Source: Typhlomys cinereus (taxonomy: Eukaryota > Chordata > Mammalia > Rodentia > Platacanthomyidae). From it: a stretch of DNA of 64,000 nt. The stretch covers positions 496,001-560,000 of the forward strand of contig JALPQD010000241.1 in the NCBI GenBank assembly GCA_023101885.1. The letters are read 5' to 3'. Both the position numbers and the translations under genes were made by a program. Shown piece after piece: positions 24,157 to 36,244 of this stretch. Position 1 is the stretch's first letter. Each line of letters starts with the position of its first letter. Below the pieces are notes generated by a model that had not been told where the DNA came from, did not search any database, and was given only the letters and a program-made list of their open reading frames with translations.

Positions 24157-25211
24157 TTTTTTTTTTTGTCTTTTGATTTCTTTTTTTTTTTTGTCTTTTA
24201 TTTGTTTGTTTTTCCACTCATACAAACATAATAAGTATCCCTGTCCCCTCCCTGGACCTCCCTGCTCCCTCCCCCCTTTTCCCCTTCTTTTCCTCCCTTC
24301 CTTTCTCTCAGTGACCCCTCCCCCATCTCTGAAGCATCTTTTAATGTGTATATCAAACTTTCCTCTGGGTCTTCCTCTCTGATAAGGTGTAAGAACTCAG
24401 TGGCATTTCCTAGAACACTTTCTTGTGTTCGCCTTAAGTATAGGAACACTATTGTGGCTTGCTTCTAAGGATCCTAGTGCCTTTAGTCCATGCTAGATTT
24501 TGAGGAGTCGATGATATGTTGGTCATTGCACAGATCATGCAGAGTCCTATTATAATTGCTTCGGCCCTAACTTGTGTGGAGTATCTTGCACATCATGACC
24601 CCTCCCATCATTGTGCTCTTACAATCTTACCACCCCTTCTTCTGCAAATTTTCCTGAGCTTCAGGATGGGGAGAGATTAGGCAGGCCTAATTCCATGTTG
24701 TTGATATAGAGTCTCTGATATTCTGAATTATGGTTTGTTGATTTTTTTTTTTCAGTTTTGCTGCTCCTGCAATGCCAGTGGCTCCATCTTGATGGGTATT
24801 GGATGTTAACTCCTGGCCAGAGATAAAAAAGCTGTGAAAATAGAGTCTTATTATAAGGACAGATTCAAAGGTAAATGGAATAAGAGTAGGAGACTGTGGT
24901 GAGGGGTGAGTCAATCTCCCATTGCATAATGGTTACCTTCTATCTGCCAGACTGTATGCCCTCCCTTTCTGGTAAGATCATACCCCATCAGTTGCAAGTG
25001 ACCAGGAAGGACAGTCTGTGAGCTTAACCAGATGTTTCATTACTTCCTTGCAGTCCTTGATGGTGGCCTATTACCTGTGGCGTAGCATGATCCCCTCTCT
25101 CCTTATTTCTGCCGGGACCTTCCTTCCCCTTCTCTCCTGTTTGTAATCTTTGAAATTACTGTAGATATTACAGAGATTTATCTTTGAATGTGTCTCCAAG
25201 TGGGTTTGGTA
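24157..25211 (-). repeat. 3' UTR of the full-length LINE-1
   Basis: This is collinear with the 3' UTRs at 9.4, 13.9 and 14.7 kb. It keeps the terminal motif (reverse complement of 'acaaacataataagta') and the polypurine tract, seen as pyrimidines at about 24240-24330. It lacks the ORF2-derived insert present in the 9.7-kb copy. Confidence 0.9.
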
Positions 25212-28200
25212 CTAGGATCCACCTATTAGGGAGTACATATGGCACTTAATTTTCTGTGTCTGGGATACTTCACTCAATATAATTGTTTCTAATTCCATCC
25301 ATTTTCCAGCAAATTGCATTAATTCATCATTTTTGATGGCTTAGTAGTATTCCATTGTATAAATGTACCACATTATCTTTATCCACTCGTCAACTGTTGG
25401 ATAATTGGGTTGATTCCATGACTTTGCTATTGTAAACAATGCTGCAATGAACGTGTCATGCTTGTGCTATCGATGTGAATTTTTGCTGTATGGGGGATTA
25501 TTCCCAAAAGTGGAATAGCTGGCTCATGGCATTTCAATCTTTACCTTCTTTAAGAATCACAAGACAGCTCGACAGAGTGGTTGTATGAGCCTGCATTCCC
25601 ACCAGCAATGTAGGAGAGTTCCCCTCTCTCCACATCCTCTCCAGCATTTGATGTTGTTTGTATTGTGGATTTTTGCCATCCTGACCAGGGTGAGATGATA
25701 TCTCAGGGAGGTTTTGATTTGCTTTTCCATGATGGCTAAGGATGTTGAGCATTTTTTAAGATATTTTTTAGACATTTTAATTTCTTCCTTGATAAAGTGT
25801 CTTTTAAGTTCCAAGGCCCATTTTTTAATTGGGCCATTTGTTTCCTTGGTGTTTAGTTTTCTAAGTTCTTTGTGCACTCTGGATAATAAGCTTTATCAAA
25901 TATGTGGTTAGTGAAGATTTTCTCCCATTCTGTGGGTTGCCTTTGTGCTCAAGTTACAATCGCTTTATCTGAATAGAAGCTCTTTAATTTCATAAAATCC
26001 CATCTGTTGAGTGTTGGTTGTATTGACTGTGCTATTGGATTTCTGATTAGAAACTGTTGACCCAGTTCAATCAGCTCCAGGGAGTTCCCGACCCTTTCAA
26101 CTAAGGTTTTTATAGTCTCTGGCCTTATACCGAGGTCCTTGATCCATTTGGAATTAAGTCTTGTACATGGTGACAAATACGGGTTCAGTTTTAATCTTCT
26201 GCATGTAGATATCCAGTTTTGCCAGCACCATTTGTTGAAGATGCTGTTCTTTTTCCATTGGATTCTTTGGGCCCCTTTGTCAAAGATTAAATGGCTGTAA
26301 GTGTGTGGGCTTATATCTGGGTCTTCAACCCTTATCCATTAATCTGTGTGTCTATTTTGGAGGCAGTACCAGGCTGTTTTAATACCTATGGATTTTTAGT
26401 ATAGACTAAGGTTTGGTATGATGATACCTCCAACAGTTTTTTGTTACTCAAGATTGTTTTTGCTATCCTGGGTCTTTTGTGCCTCCATATGAACGTTGAG
26501 ATTGTTTGGTCAACTTCTTTAAAGAATTGCTTTGGGATTTTAATTGGTATAGCATTGAATCTGTATATTGCCTTTGGTAGGATGGTCATTTTTATGATGT
26601 TGATTCTGCCAATCCAGGAACATGGCAAGTCTTTCCACCTTCTAGTGTCTGCTGCAATTTCTTTCTTTAGGATTTTAAAGTTCTCATTGTAAAGGTCACA
26701 TACTTCCTTGGTTAGTTTTATACCAAGGTATTTCACTTTTTTAGGGGCTACATAGTAAATGGGATTGTTTCGCTCAGGGTTTTTTCACTTCTTCCATTCT
26801 GTACATATAGGAAGGCCACTGATTTTTGTATGTTTATTTTGTATCCTGCTCCCTGTTGAACTTCTGTATTAGTTCTAGGAGCTTCCTAGTGGAGTTTTTG
26901 GGATCATTAATGTATAAAATCATGTCATCAGCAAACAGAGATAACTTGACTTCTTCCTTGCCAATTTGAATCCCTTTTATCTTCCTTTCTTGTCTTATGG
27001 CTTCAGCTAAGTTCTCAAGTACAATATTGAAGAGAAGTGGTGAAAGTGGACAGCCTTGTCTAGTTCCTGATGGAAGCGGGAATGCTTCAAGTTTTTCCCC
27101 ATTGAGTATAATCCTTGCTGTGGGCTTGTTGTACATAGCTTTTATTATATTAACCAAGGTTCCTTCTATTCCAACTGTCTCTAGGGTTTTTATCATGAAA
27201 GGCTGTCGGATCTTGTCAAAAGCTTTTTCTGCATCTATCAAGAATAACATGTGGTCTTAGATTTTAGACAGGTTTATATGGCGGATTACGTTTATTGATT
27301 TGTGTATGTTGAACCAACGTTGTGTGCCCAGGATAAAGCCTACTTGATCCCCTGAATGATCTTTCTGATATGTTTTTGGATCCTATTTGCTAAGACTTTA
27401 TTGAGAATCTTTGCATCTGTGTTCATCAAAGAGATTGGCCTATAGTTTTCTTTTTTAAATGTATCTTTATTAGGCTTTGGGATAAAGATGATATTAGCTT
27501 CGTAGAAGGAATCTGGTACTATTTCTTCCTTTGCTATTTGATGGAACAGTTTAAGGAGTATTGGTGCTATTAGCTCCTGAAATGTCTGGTAGAACTCTGT
27601 GTTGAATCCATCTGTCCCAGGACATTTCATGGCGGGAAGATTCCAGATTACATCCTTGATTTCCTCATATGTTATGGGACTATTTAAATAATTCACAACT
27701 TACTGATTCAATTTTGGTAAGTTGTGCTTACTTAGGAATTCCTCCATTTCCTTTGTGTTGTCAAATTTCACAGAGTATAAGTTTTTGAAATATGATGTTA
27801 TAATACTCTGAATTTCTTGGGTATACATAATGATAAATCCATTTTCATTTCTAATTTTGTTAATTTGGGTTTTCTGTCTCTTGCTTTTGGTTAATTTAGC
27901 TAGGGGTGTATCAATCTTATTGATTTTTTTCAATGAAGCAGCTTTTTGACTGGTTGATTCACTGTATCATTTTCCTTATCTCAATTTTGGATATTTCTCC
28001 CCTTATTTTGCTAATCTCCTCTCTTGTACTACTAAAGCTTGAAGCTGCATTGTTAAGTTATTTATTTCTGATGTTTCCATTTTTCCGATTAGGTATTAAG
28101 AGCTATGAACTTACCTCTTAGGACAGCTTTCATTGTGTCCCAGAGATTTTGGTAAATTGAATTTTCATTATCATTCAGTTTCAGGAAATCTTGAATTTCC

Positions 28201-28999
28201 TTTTAAATTTCTTCCTGAATCCAGTTCTCATTCAGCATCATATTGTTAAGTTTCCAGGAGTTAGTGTATTTTCTGTTGCTTATTGTGTTGTGGATGTCAA
28301 GCTTTAGACCATGGTGGTCTGATAGGGTACAGGCTAGAATTTCGACTTTCCTGTATATGTGTAGATTCGTTTTGTGGCCCAATATGTGATCTATTTTGGA
28401 GAAATTTCCATGTGCTGCTGAGAAAAATGTGTATTCTTCGGTGTGTGGATGAAAAGTTTGATAGAGATCTGTAAGGTCCATTTCTTTTAGGGTTTGGTTG
28501 AGTTCCAAAGTGTCTCTGTTAAGCTTTTGACCTGTTGATCTATCCCATGTTGAGAGGACAGTGTTGAAATCCACAAAAATTATTGTTTGGCAGTTGATTT
28601 CTCACTTTAGAAGCTGTAGGGTTTGTTTAATGAATGTGGGCCCATATTAGGTGCACATATGTTTAATACTGTGAAGTCTTCCTGGTGAATTGTACCTGTG
28701 ACTAAAATGTATTATCCATCTGTGTCTCTTATAACTTTTTTTGGTTTTTAGTCAACTTTGTCCAATAACATAATGGCTACCCCTGCCTGTTTCCTGGTTC
28801 CATTAGCTTGCAGAATTTTGGACCAGCCTTTCATTTTTAGGATGTGCCTATCTTTTGTGGTAAGATTAGTTCCCAGAAGGCAGCAGATTGATGGTTTGTG
28901 TTTTTTAATCCAAGTTTGTAATCTGTGTCTCTTGATTGGTGAGTTAATACCATTGACATTTAATGTTATAATGGAGAAATTATTTTTAATTCTGTACAT
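25212..28999 (-). pseudogene. LINE-1 ORF2 pseudogene, near full length
   Basis: About 1,260 codons, close to the normal 1,275. The N-terminus 'MYRIKNNFSIITLNVNGIN' begins the APE-like endonuclease, and the late endonuclease 'SDHHGL' block is present (28203-28574). At the site of the metal-binding glutamate ('QET' in other LINE-1s) this copy reads 'CLLGTNLT', so the catalytic Glu appears lost. The RT domain keeps FADD ('[12 protein letters not shown]', in 26834-27250) and '[18 protein letters not shown]'. The C-terminal '[18 protein letters not shown]' is intact (25557-25877). The frame breaks at least eight times. The intact enzyme would nick DNA and reverse-transcribe its own mRNA. Confidence 0.95.
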
Positions 29000-29056
29000 T
29001 TTATAGGTTTAGTGGCTTTAGTAAGTATATTGTTTGACATTTAGGTTTTGGTGGTA

Positions 29057-30125
29057 TTATACTTCCCTTCTGTTCTCCTGGATGTTCTTGTTTTTTTCTT
29101 CAAACTTGAGTATCATTTCTAGCATTTTTTGAAGGCCTGGTTTGGTAGACATGTAAGCTCTCATGTTGTCTTTGTGCTGGAAAACTTTTCTTTATCCTTC
29201 GAACATGACAGAAAGTTTTGCCGGGTATATCAGTCTGGGTTGGCATTTTTGCTCATTTAATACTTGAAGTATGTCTCTCCAAGCTCTTCTTGCTTTTACT
29301 GTTTCCATTGAGAAGTCATTTCTTATTTTAATAGGTTTACCTTTAAAGATAACTTTTTTTTCCCTTGAAGCTCTTAGCACCTTTTCTTTGTCTTGAATGT
29401 GGAGTGTTTTAACTATTATTTGCCGTGGCGATTTTCTATTTTGGTCATATCTGTTTGGGGTGTGGAATGCCTTTTGTATTAGGATGGGCCTCTCATTCTT
29501 TAGTTGAGGAAAGTTTTCATTTATGATGAATTGAAATATTTCCTCAGGTGTGGTATTTTGGGATTCTTGCTCATGTATTCCATGAATGCGCATGTTAGGC
29601 TTCTTCAGGGTGTCCCATATCTCTTGAATATTCCTCTCAAGTATCTTTTTCGGCTTTAAGAACCTCTTCCATTGAGTTGGTTAATTCTCCCACTTTGTCT
29701 TTAAGATCTGAAATTCTATTTTCTGCTTCATTAGTTCTGCTGATAATACTCTCTGTTGAGTTTTGGGTTGAAGATAACTTGTCTTTTAGTTCAATTTTAA
29801 ACTCTGCCTGAGACTGTTTTAACTGCTCTATGACTATTTTTGTTTCTTGAACCGTTTTTCTCAACTCCTCCAAGTGTCTGTTGTGTTCCTGTTCAAAGTT
29901 GTTGATGCGGTTGTTTAACTCCTCCCAGATTTCCTCTTTCATAGTATTAATCATAGTAATGATCATACATTGAATGTCGTTATCTTGGGTCTGGCTTTCT
30001 TGGCTATTATCTGTGAATTTGTTCTGGTTGGAAACCATCATTATGGGGTTAATTCTTTTGGTGGGAGATTTGTCTTTCTGGATTTTATTTCTCATGGATC
30101 TGCCCTTTGACTTGGGCATTGTCAT
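29057..30125 (-). pseudogene. LINE-1 ORF1 pseudogene (RNA-binding chaperone)
   Basis: The first piece (30125 down to 29637, 162 codons) has the basic N-terminus 'MTMPKSKGRSMRNKIQKD' and a long heptad-like coiled coil (about residues 55-160). The second piece (29593-29192, 133 codons) covers the end of the RRM and the C-terminal domain ('RKSPRQIIVKTLHIQDKEKV', 'ARRAWRDILQVL'). A frameshift separates them. A TAA after 'LSVMFEG' cuts off a tail that stays open in the same frame to the expected end at 29057-29059. The family forms trimers that coat LINE-1 RNA. Length (about 356 codons) is normal. Confidence 0.93.
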
Positions 30126-30947
30126 ATTGTCTCTTAAGACCTTTCAGTGTGTTTTGACTGAACTGATTTAGTTGGTATTACTACTCTTGGGCAGTTTTTA
30201 CTAGTGCTTGGCTTGTAGTTGTGTTTGTTTTTCTGTTGTTAGTATTATTTCCTAGATGTGGCTATTAGGCTGTTAGTACATCAGTTAAGTCAGTTTAAGT
30301 AGACAGGGCGTGAATATTAGTATTGTAGCGCACTTTTACAATTTAGTATCATGGTGATATGTGAAGGTGAGTGGTATAATCCCTGAAGTTTTATATATAT
30401 TTTGGGGTGGCTGTATGGAAATGTTAATGTACAGTGATTAATTCTAAAAAGGAGCAGTATGGTTTAAAAAAAGAGGTTTAGTTATCTTTGGGCTGGATGT
30501 GAAGAGTCTCTCCCATGTGACAGGATGATTTTAGAGGACTTTAGATGTAAGGCCTTTGTCCCTTAGAGCTTTGCTTGGGTTTTCTTTGGATTGTGTTGAA
30601 TTCTGTGTAGCAGTGTGTCTTCCGTGGACCACAAGCGAGGGTCCCCGCTGGGTTGGAGGGGCATAGGGGCAGATGGTGATGGCAGAACTCTTCATATGAC
30701 ACCTGGGACTTGCTTGGTGGTCCACCCAGGCTCCAGGGATGGAGAACCCAGAGCAAGTCCTGTCCTGATCAGGTGGGCAGGCGGGTGGGAGGAAAAAAGG
30801 GGTTGGGGCCTGGGTCATGGGCCAGGCAAACTGGATGCAGCCTGGGTGTTGCCTAGACTGGCTGGTGGGACCTGGGGGCTGGGTAACTCACCTTGGATGG
30901 AACACCAACCGAGAGAGAGTCCCATCTCGGTCAGGAGGGTGGGTGGG
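30126..30947 (-). promoter_or_regulatory. LINE-1 5' UTR / promoter with monomer-like GC-rich end
   Basis: The 822 bp upstream of ORF1 is AT-rich next to the ORF and GC-rich at its outer end (about 30600-30947). In the GC-rich part two units about 158 bp apart share a 'tgatcagg/ctcggtcagg' block followed by 'gggtggg' (30768-30790 and 30925-30945), like the degenerate tandem promoter monomers of rodent LINE-1s. Internal promoter activity is inferred from family knowledge. ORFs at 30531-30959 on both strands are frames through this GC-rich DNA. Confidence 0.75.
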
Positions 30948-30966
30948 CACTCAGTCTGATTTCTTT
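30948..30966. repeat. 19-bp target-site duplication, right copy
   Basis: An exact match to 24138-24156, which marks the 5' end of the full-length LINE-1. Confidence 0.95.
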
Positions 30967-32335
30967 CAGTTCCATCCATTTACCGACAAATTTTATCTTT
31001 CCCAACAGCTGAATAAAATTCCATTGTATATATGTTCCATTTTTTCATTTGTCAACTGTTGGACATATAGGTTGGTTCCATTTCTTTGCAATTGTGAAAA
31101 TGGCTACTATGAACATGGTTGCACATGTGACTCTGATGCAGGATGCAGTGATCTTTGGGAATATTCCCAGGAGTGGTGGAGGTAGGTTGTAAGGATTTCA
31201 ATTTTTAACTTTTTAGGAACCTCCAAATTGGTCTCCAAAGATTGTATGAGTTTGTAATCCCACCAGCATTGTATGAGAGTTCCCTTCTCCCCACATCCAT
31301 GCCAGCATTTTCTATTGTTTGGATCATACTATTCTGATTGGAGTCAGATGGTATCTGGGGTTGTTTACATTTACACTTTCCTAATGACTAGGGAGCTGGA
31401 AGATTTTTTAAGATGCCTGTTAAACACTTGAATTTTGTCTTGTGAGAAGTTTCTTTTCAGGTCTATAGCCCATTTTTAGTGGGGTTATCTACTTCCTTGG
31501 CATTTAATTTTTCAAGTTCTTTGTATGCTCTGGATATTAGTCCTCTATCAGATTTGGGATTAGTGAAGATGCTTTCTCATTTGGCAGGTTCCCTTTTTTC
31601 TCAATTAATAGTCTATTTTGCTGAGCAAAAGCTTTTAAATTTCATATAGTACCACTTGTTTAGTGTTGGACTTATTCTCTGGTCCGTTGGGGTCCTATTG
31701 AGCAACTGTTGGCCAAGGAAAATCAATTTGAGAGCATTCTCTATTTTTTTGTTCTTTTTTATTTTAATTATTTATTTATTGATTGATTCAATTGTGTGTG
31801 TGTGTGTGCACGTGTGTGTAGAACCACGGGCGAATTTGGGAACTACCTCCTCCTTGTTTACTCTGCCCCGGGATTCACAGGCTCAGCCCTACCAGGACCA
31901 GAAACCCACACCGCCCCTGCTTCCGCCTGGTGTTTATACATGGGGTCTAGTATCCGAACTCAGGACCTTCCACCTGCAAGGCAAAGGCTTTACCCCTGAG
32001 CCACTTCTCCAGCCCCTATTTTTTTCTTCTTGAAGTTTTATAGTCTCTGCTCTAACATTGAGGTCTTTGATTCATCATCATTTTCATACAGGGAGACAAA
32101 TAAGGATCCAGTTTCATCTTCTACACATAGATATCTGATTTTGCCAACATATTTTATTTAAGATGCACCCATATCAAAGATCAGTTGACTGTGGTGAGTG
32201 TGCTTATATTGGAGTCTTCAATTCTAATCCATTGGTCTATATCTGTTTTTTGAGCTAGAACCATGCTGTTTTTATTACTATGGCTTTATAGTATACTTTA
32301 AGGTCTGGTATGGTAATATCGGAGTTATAAACGTT
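30967..32335 (-). mobile_element. Older LINE-1, ORF2 part (continuation)
   Basis: This continues the element broken at 24156. On the minus strand it encodes decayed ORF2 C-terminal sequence ('tccattgtatatatgttcc', 'caactgttggacatataggt' on plus). It extends to about 32335 ('tggtatggtaatatcgg'), where it is 5'-truncated. A SINE interrupts it at 31757-32016. No long frame survives. Confidence 0.88.
31757..32016 (-). mobile_element. tRNA-headed SINE (window-specific family), in older LINE-1
   Basis: The reverse complement starts 'ggggctggagaagtggctca' and ends in a GT/CA and AT-rich tail. It belongs to the same family as the copies at 38986, 40147 and 61467. The flanks 'tatttttttgttctt' (31742-31756) and 'tatttttttcttctt' (32017-32031) differ at one position, consistent with a target duplication. 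The ORFs at 31656-32033 are frames through it. Confidence 0.9.
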
Positions 32336-32429
32336 TTAAGAATTGAAGTATAGTAAGAAAAATAAGTTATTGGAGGTACTTCCTTAAAAGTAATATTGGA
32401 ATCCTACACCCTTCCTTTATCTCAATTTT

Positions 32430-32608
32430 CAATATGCTCCACCACATCCATCTTCTGCGAAGATTTTCTGCCTATAGGCCAAGGCCAGAAAAAATGAAAT
32501 TGACTGATGGATGAAAAAAAATCTGAAACCATAAGACAAAACAGGCCCTTCTTCTTTGCATTGATTTTGTGATGTATTTTGTCACCATGACAGAAGTCAA
32601 CTAACACA
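32430..32608 (+). repeat. MaLR-type LTR, 3' half
   Basis: It ends 'gtcaccatgacagaagtcaac' + 'taacaca', matching the 3' end of MT/ORR-like LTRs. Before that comes 'ctgatggatg' and a 'gaaaccataagacaaaacag' block (normally 'aaaccgtaagccaaaataaa'). The 5' half is not clear. Confidence 0.5.
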
Positions 32609-33310
32609 CTGACAAAGTTTCAAATGCATATTTATTTGAACATGGTGCAGCTTGGATCTACAGCAGTGGATCTTTTGCTCTTTGTTTCCTTCCTCAGATG
32701 ATATGTTATCCTAATGGCATATAGTTGTGCTAACATCTCAGAATGGCATTTGACAAACATGTATTCTCTTGAAACCATTTCAGACTATTCTCTTTACTGA
32801 CTTCTATACTCAAAATAAGGTTCATGTAGAAAAATACATTGTTCGAAATAGTCTCCTTCCAGCACTCATTTAGAAATGTAATTATGATGCAATAACATTT
32901 AGGAACCTTCACTCAATGAACATGTATTCTGTGTTGCAAAATCACCAGGATGAATGACTCGTCTTTTCTGACTCATCACTCACTTTCTTATCACTGAAAA
33001 AGCTGTATTATGCCATTATAAACATTTCCTCTCTCAGGCTAAGATGAACAAGAGTATCTTCAATTACCTGCCTAAAAATAGCTAGTGCCTGAGTTCCCCT
33101 CACACTGTTTTAAAATCATTTTAACATGCTAAATGGCCAAATTGGAATATACACATTAAAGTCAAAAGAGCACAGATTTTAGTTGGATAGAGCTTATTGT
33201 TTATTCATTAATTCATCCCCTCCTATTTCATATTCTGAGTATTCTTGCAGGCTTTTTAACTTCCCTTTTCCTTGCAGCCCTACATGTACTATAGCTTGGT
33301 GCTTGTTACA

Positions 33311-33312
<2 letters not shown>
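32609..33312. other. Unassigned DNA
   Basis: No gene or repeat was recognised. The 60-codon minus-strand frame at 32730-32912 has no domain. Confidence 0.4.

Positions 33313-33356
<44 letters not shown>
33313..33356. repeat. (CT)n microsatellite
   Basis: About 22 CT units, uninterrupted. Confidence 0.97.
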
Positions 33357-33359
<3 letters not shown>

Positions 33360-33363
<4 letters not shown>

Positions 33364-34084
33364 TCATTCTATACCATCTCTTTAGGCATTTTTGTTCTTA
33401 ATTCTTTTATAAACATCAGACAATAGTGGTACTTTCATGTGTCTCTTGAGCATATTATGTCACTAAAACTGTCTTGACCTGTAAGCACATTGACATAGAA
33501 TGCTATAAGAGTCCAAAAAATAAAAACCAAGCACAGTGCACATGTTCCAAGGATAAAACTTTTCCAGTTACTATTCATTTTGGTGACTGATAGCACCAGT
33601 TTTGTAATTCATAAATCCAGGATTCAAGTGTGTGATAACAAGTTGATACTTCCTGTCTTACCTACCATATTCTCTGCCATTGAGAAAGATGCCCAATCTC
33701 ATTACACGAAGCTGTAGTTATAAGTCACCTGGACCATTGAAAATAGTCTCCTAGCTCTCCTATCTCTGAATATCTGAGTAGACTGTCCTACCATCAAAGC
33801 AGTATTTTAAAACATAATGGTTTCAAGTCCTCCTTTTGAGAGAGAACTTTTTAAATGAAACTTTGACACATTTTCTCTTTTTTTCCATTGAAAGATAAAA
33901 ACCAAGACCTTTGTCTCTTTCTTCAGTTCCCTATTAATGATCTCCCTGTCCTGACTATGCACTTCCCCGTAGGTTTTTCCACTCATTGTTTCCAAGGGTT
34001 GCTTTATTGTGTTTGTGCCAGAGAGAATCCTGCATATGCTTTCCTTAACATACTAAAATTATTTCCCTTTAGGGGGGCAGGAAG
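33360..34084. other. Unassigned DNA
   Basis: Nothing recognisable was seen. Confidence 0.4.
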
Positions 34085-34365
34085 ATGTGTTTGCATGCAT
34101 GTATGTGGGTGGGTGATCATTTGTGTGCAGTATGTGTATCTGTGTGTACAATGTGTTTAATGCATGTATGTAATATGGAGTGCGTGTCCATGCATGTCTG
34201 TGGTATGTATACTTACATGTGTGTTGTAGATGATATATATGTGTGCAGTGTGTACATGTGTGAGCTGTATGTATTATATGTGAGTGATGTACATATGTGT
34301 ATTATGTGTGCCTGATGCTTGTGTATGTGCATATGTATGTATGTCATATGATACATGTGTGGTAC
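34085..34365. repeat. Degenerate TG/TATG-rich tract
   Basis: Irregular TGTG, TATG and CATG repeats over about 280 bp. The frames 34085-34315 and 34297-34488 are low-complexity. Confidence 0.85.
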
Positions 34366-34432
34366 TGGAAATTTGACTTTGAACCTTGCACTTGGAAGGC
34401 AAGCATTATGCTGTGGACATATATCCCCAGCA
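34352..34432 (-). repeat. ID-like SINE fragment
   Basis: The plus strand 'ggtactggaaatttgacttt', 'aaggcaagcattatgctgtg' and 'tatatccccagca' matches the reverse complement of an ID-type tRNA-derived head ('gctggggat...', '...cttgcc...', '...gttcaat'). Confidence 0.6.
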
Positions 34433-34435
34433 ATT

Positions 34436-35537
34436 TTTTAAAAATATTTTTATTAAGAATTCTCCTTTCATATAAACATAATAAATGATTCTCTTTCATC
34501 CACTCTCTTACTTTTCTCCCCCTTCCTCTCCCATACTTCTCCAATCCATCTCTCTCCCTTCCAACTTCATGCCTGTCTGCTTATATGGGCTTCTGGGGTT
34601 TTTTCAGGTTGTCTGTTCTAGTAAGGACTCAGGCTTCTGTGGCAGTTTAAGTGACTCTTCCTTAGGTAGACTCACAGACAGGGACATTCCCCTTCATCTA
34701 TCTAGCCCATGTCCCTATGTTTCCCACTACATGGAGTTATTTCTCCTAAGTTCCTTGCTGGTCCTTAGGGGAATGTTGACATGTCAGTCACTGTCCAGGT
34801 CTGAACAGCTTAGGTCTCATTGCAGGGAGTCCCTAGACGCAGCTGCCCTATTGTTACTTGCATGGCCTGGTGGCAGTGAACCTCCTCGCCTTCAGGCTCT
34901 TACAATATCACAATTCCCCTCTTCCACAAGATTGCCTCAGCCTAAGGATGGGAAATCGGTTGATCTGATTTGGGTTAAACGTTTTAGGGTTACTGATAGT
35001 ATGCACTTTGATTGGTTGTTGTTGTTTATTTTGCTCCTCTTCAACTGCAGTAGACTGTGTCTTCTTTGTATGTTGAGATCTATTCTTATGTAAAGATATA
35101 AGAAAGGTGTTTGGATGGTAGTTTGCTATCAGGTGTTTTTAAGACAACTGATAGTGTCCAAACTGTCTAGTGTCCATTTTCTCTCTACCCACTCTTGTTT
35201 AGATTGGTTTACATTGCTGAGTGCATGTTCCCTATCATGGGAAAGTGGGAGTTAGGATCTGTTAACTAGGTGATTTTACCTGGAGGTTAACCCCATCCCT
35301 TACTTTTCTTACCTAAAAGCCTAAGTTTTCGTTTAACATTGTAAATATTGCATATGTCTACAATGTCTCTTAATTATATCTTATCCAATCCTTCACTCCT
35401 CCTAGACCCTCAAAACCCCTACTGACCCCCTACTACTTCATGTTTACTTTTCTTGTCTCTTACCCGTTAAGTAGAATTAGTATTGCTTACATGCGTACAA
35501 GTGTGGAGTCATCCATTAAAGACGTTTAACCCTTTTC
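34436..35537 (-). mobile_element. Older LINE-1 3' UTR fragment
   Basis: This matches, block by block, the 3' UTR of the older LINE-1 at 22.8-24.1 kb (for example 'acctggaggttaacccca' here and 'acctggaggctaacccca' there). It has a pyrimidine tract near 34495-34560 and an AT-rich end at 34436. The 202-codon plus frame (34485-35093) lies antisense to this UTR and has no domain. Confidence 0.8.
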
Positions 35538-35541
35538 TTAC

Positions 35542-35700
35542 ATTTTTATTTTGAGACAACTTCTCAGCAAATTACTCAGGTTGGCCTGGAATTTGCTCTG
35601 CAGACCAAACTGGCATTGAATTTGCTGTGTAGCTTATGTTCTTAGATCTTGCATTCTTCCTGCCTCAAGCTCCTCAGAATCTGAGCCTTAGAGGCTCAGA
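35542..35700 (-). mobile_element. B1-type (7SL-derived) SINE, old
   Basis: The plus strand shows 'ttttgagacaacttctcagc', 'ctcaggttggcctggaattt' and 'ctgcagaccaaactggcatt', then a 'tcttcctgcctcaagctcc' block. This is the reverse complement of B1. Divergence is high. Confidence 0.75.
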
Positions 35701-36239
35701 TCATTCCATGCTCTCCTGATTTCATGACATTGGAACTTTACTGACAAACTTGCCTCTTGTAGACGAGGAAACAATTTAAAATGCATCATAATTATGCAGA
35801 TTTTGAACAATGATTATTGCACCATTACTTCCCATACTGAAAACTGAAGCATGAATATGGGCTAATGTTAAATAATTTGAATAAGTCATAAACCATGATG
35901 AATTATTTCAAACCAATCGCAAGCAAATTTGAATTTTAATAAATTTTATAGAATATGTTTAATATCAATAATGTGATATTCTAGAATGCATACAGATTTT
36001 AAAGTGAAGACAATTAACATAATTTCACAGTTACCTCTGTGACAAGACCAGCTAACATTTACTCATTTAGTTTACTGCTATCATCTTTTGGCTAAATTTA
36101 AATACCTATACTTGTTGATTTTGCATGTTTAGTTCTTCATGTCTTTTGCTTATATTCTCCATTTCTTGTCCCTTTCTGCTCTGGCTTCATCTCCCAGTAC
36201 TTTATTTTTGATCTTGGAGTACAACCCTTTTTTGTTTTC
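35701..36239. other. Unassigned AT-rich DNA
   Basis: Nothing recognisable was seen. Confidence 0.4.
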
Positions 36240-36244
36240 TGTAT

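Larger units (their letters stand above)
24157..30947 (-). mobile_element. Full-length LINE-1 inserted into an older LINE-1
   Basis: A 6.8-kb minus-strand LINE-1 with all parts: 5' UTR (30126-30947), ORF1 (29057-30125), ORF2 (25212-28999), 3' UTR (24157-25211) and a T-rich (plus-strand) tail at 24157-24220. A perfect 19-bp target duplication flanks it, which shows the ends are complete. Both ORFs are broken by frameshifts and stops, so it cannot move by itself. The exact flanks and readable proteins make it the youngest large LINE-1 in the window. Because it sits inside another LINE-1 in the same orientation, repeat masking may merge the two. Confidence 0.96.

Noticed and set aside
34485..35093. 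202-codon plus-strand ORF
   Set aside because: It lies antisense to a LINE-1 3' UTR, starts in its pyrimidine tract and has no recognisable domain.
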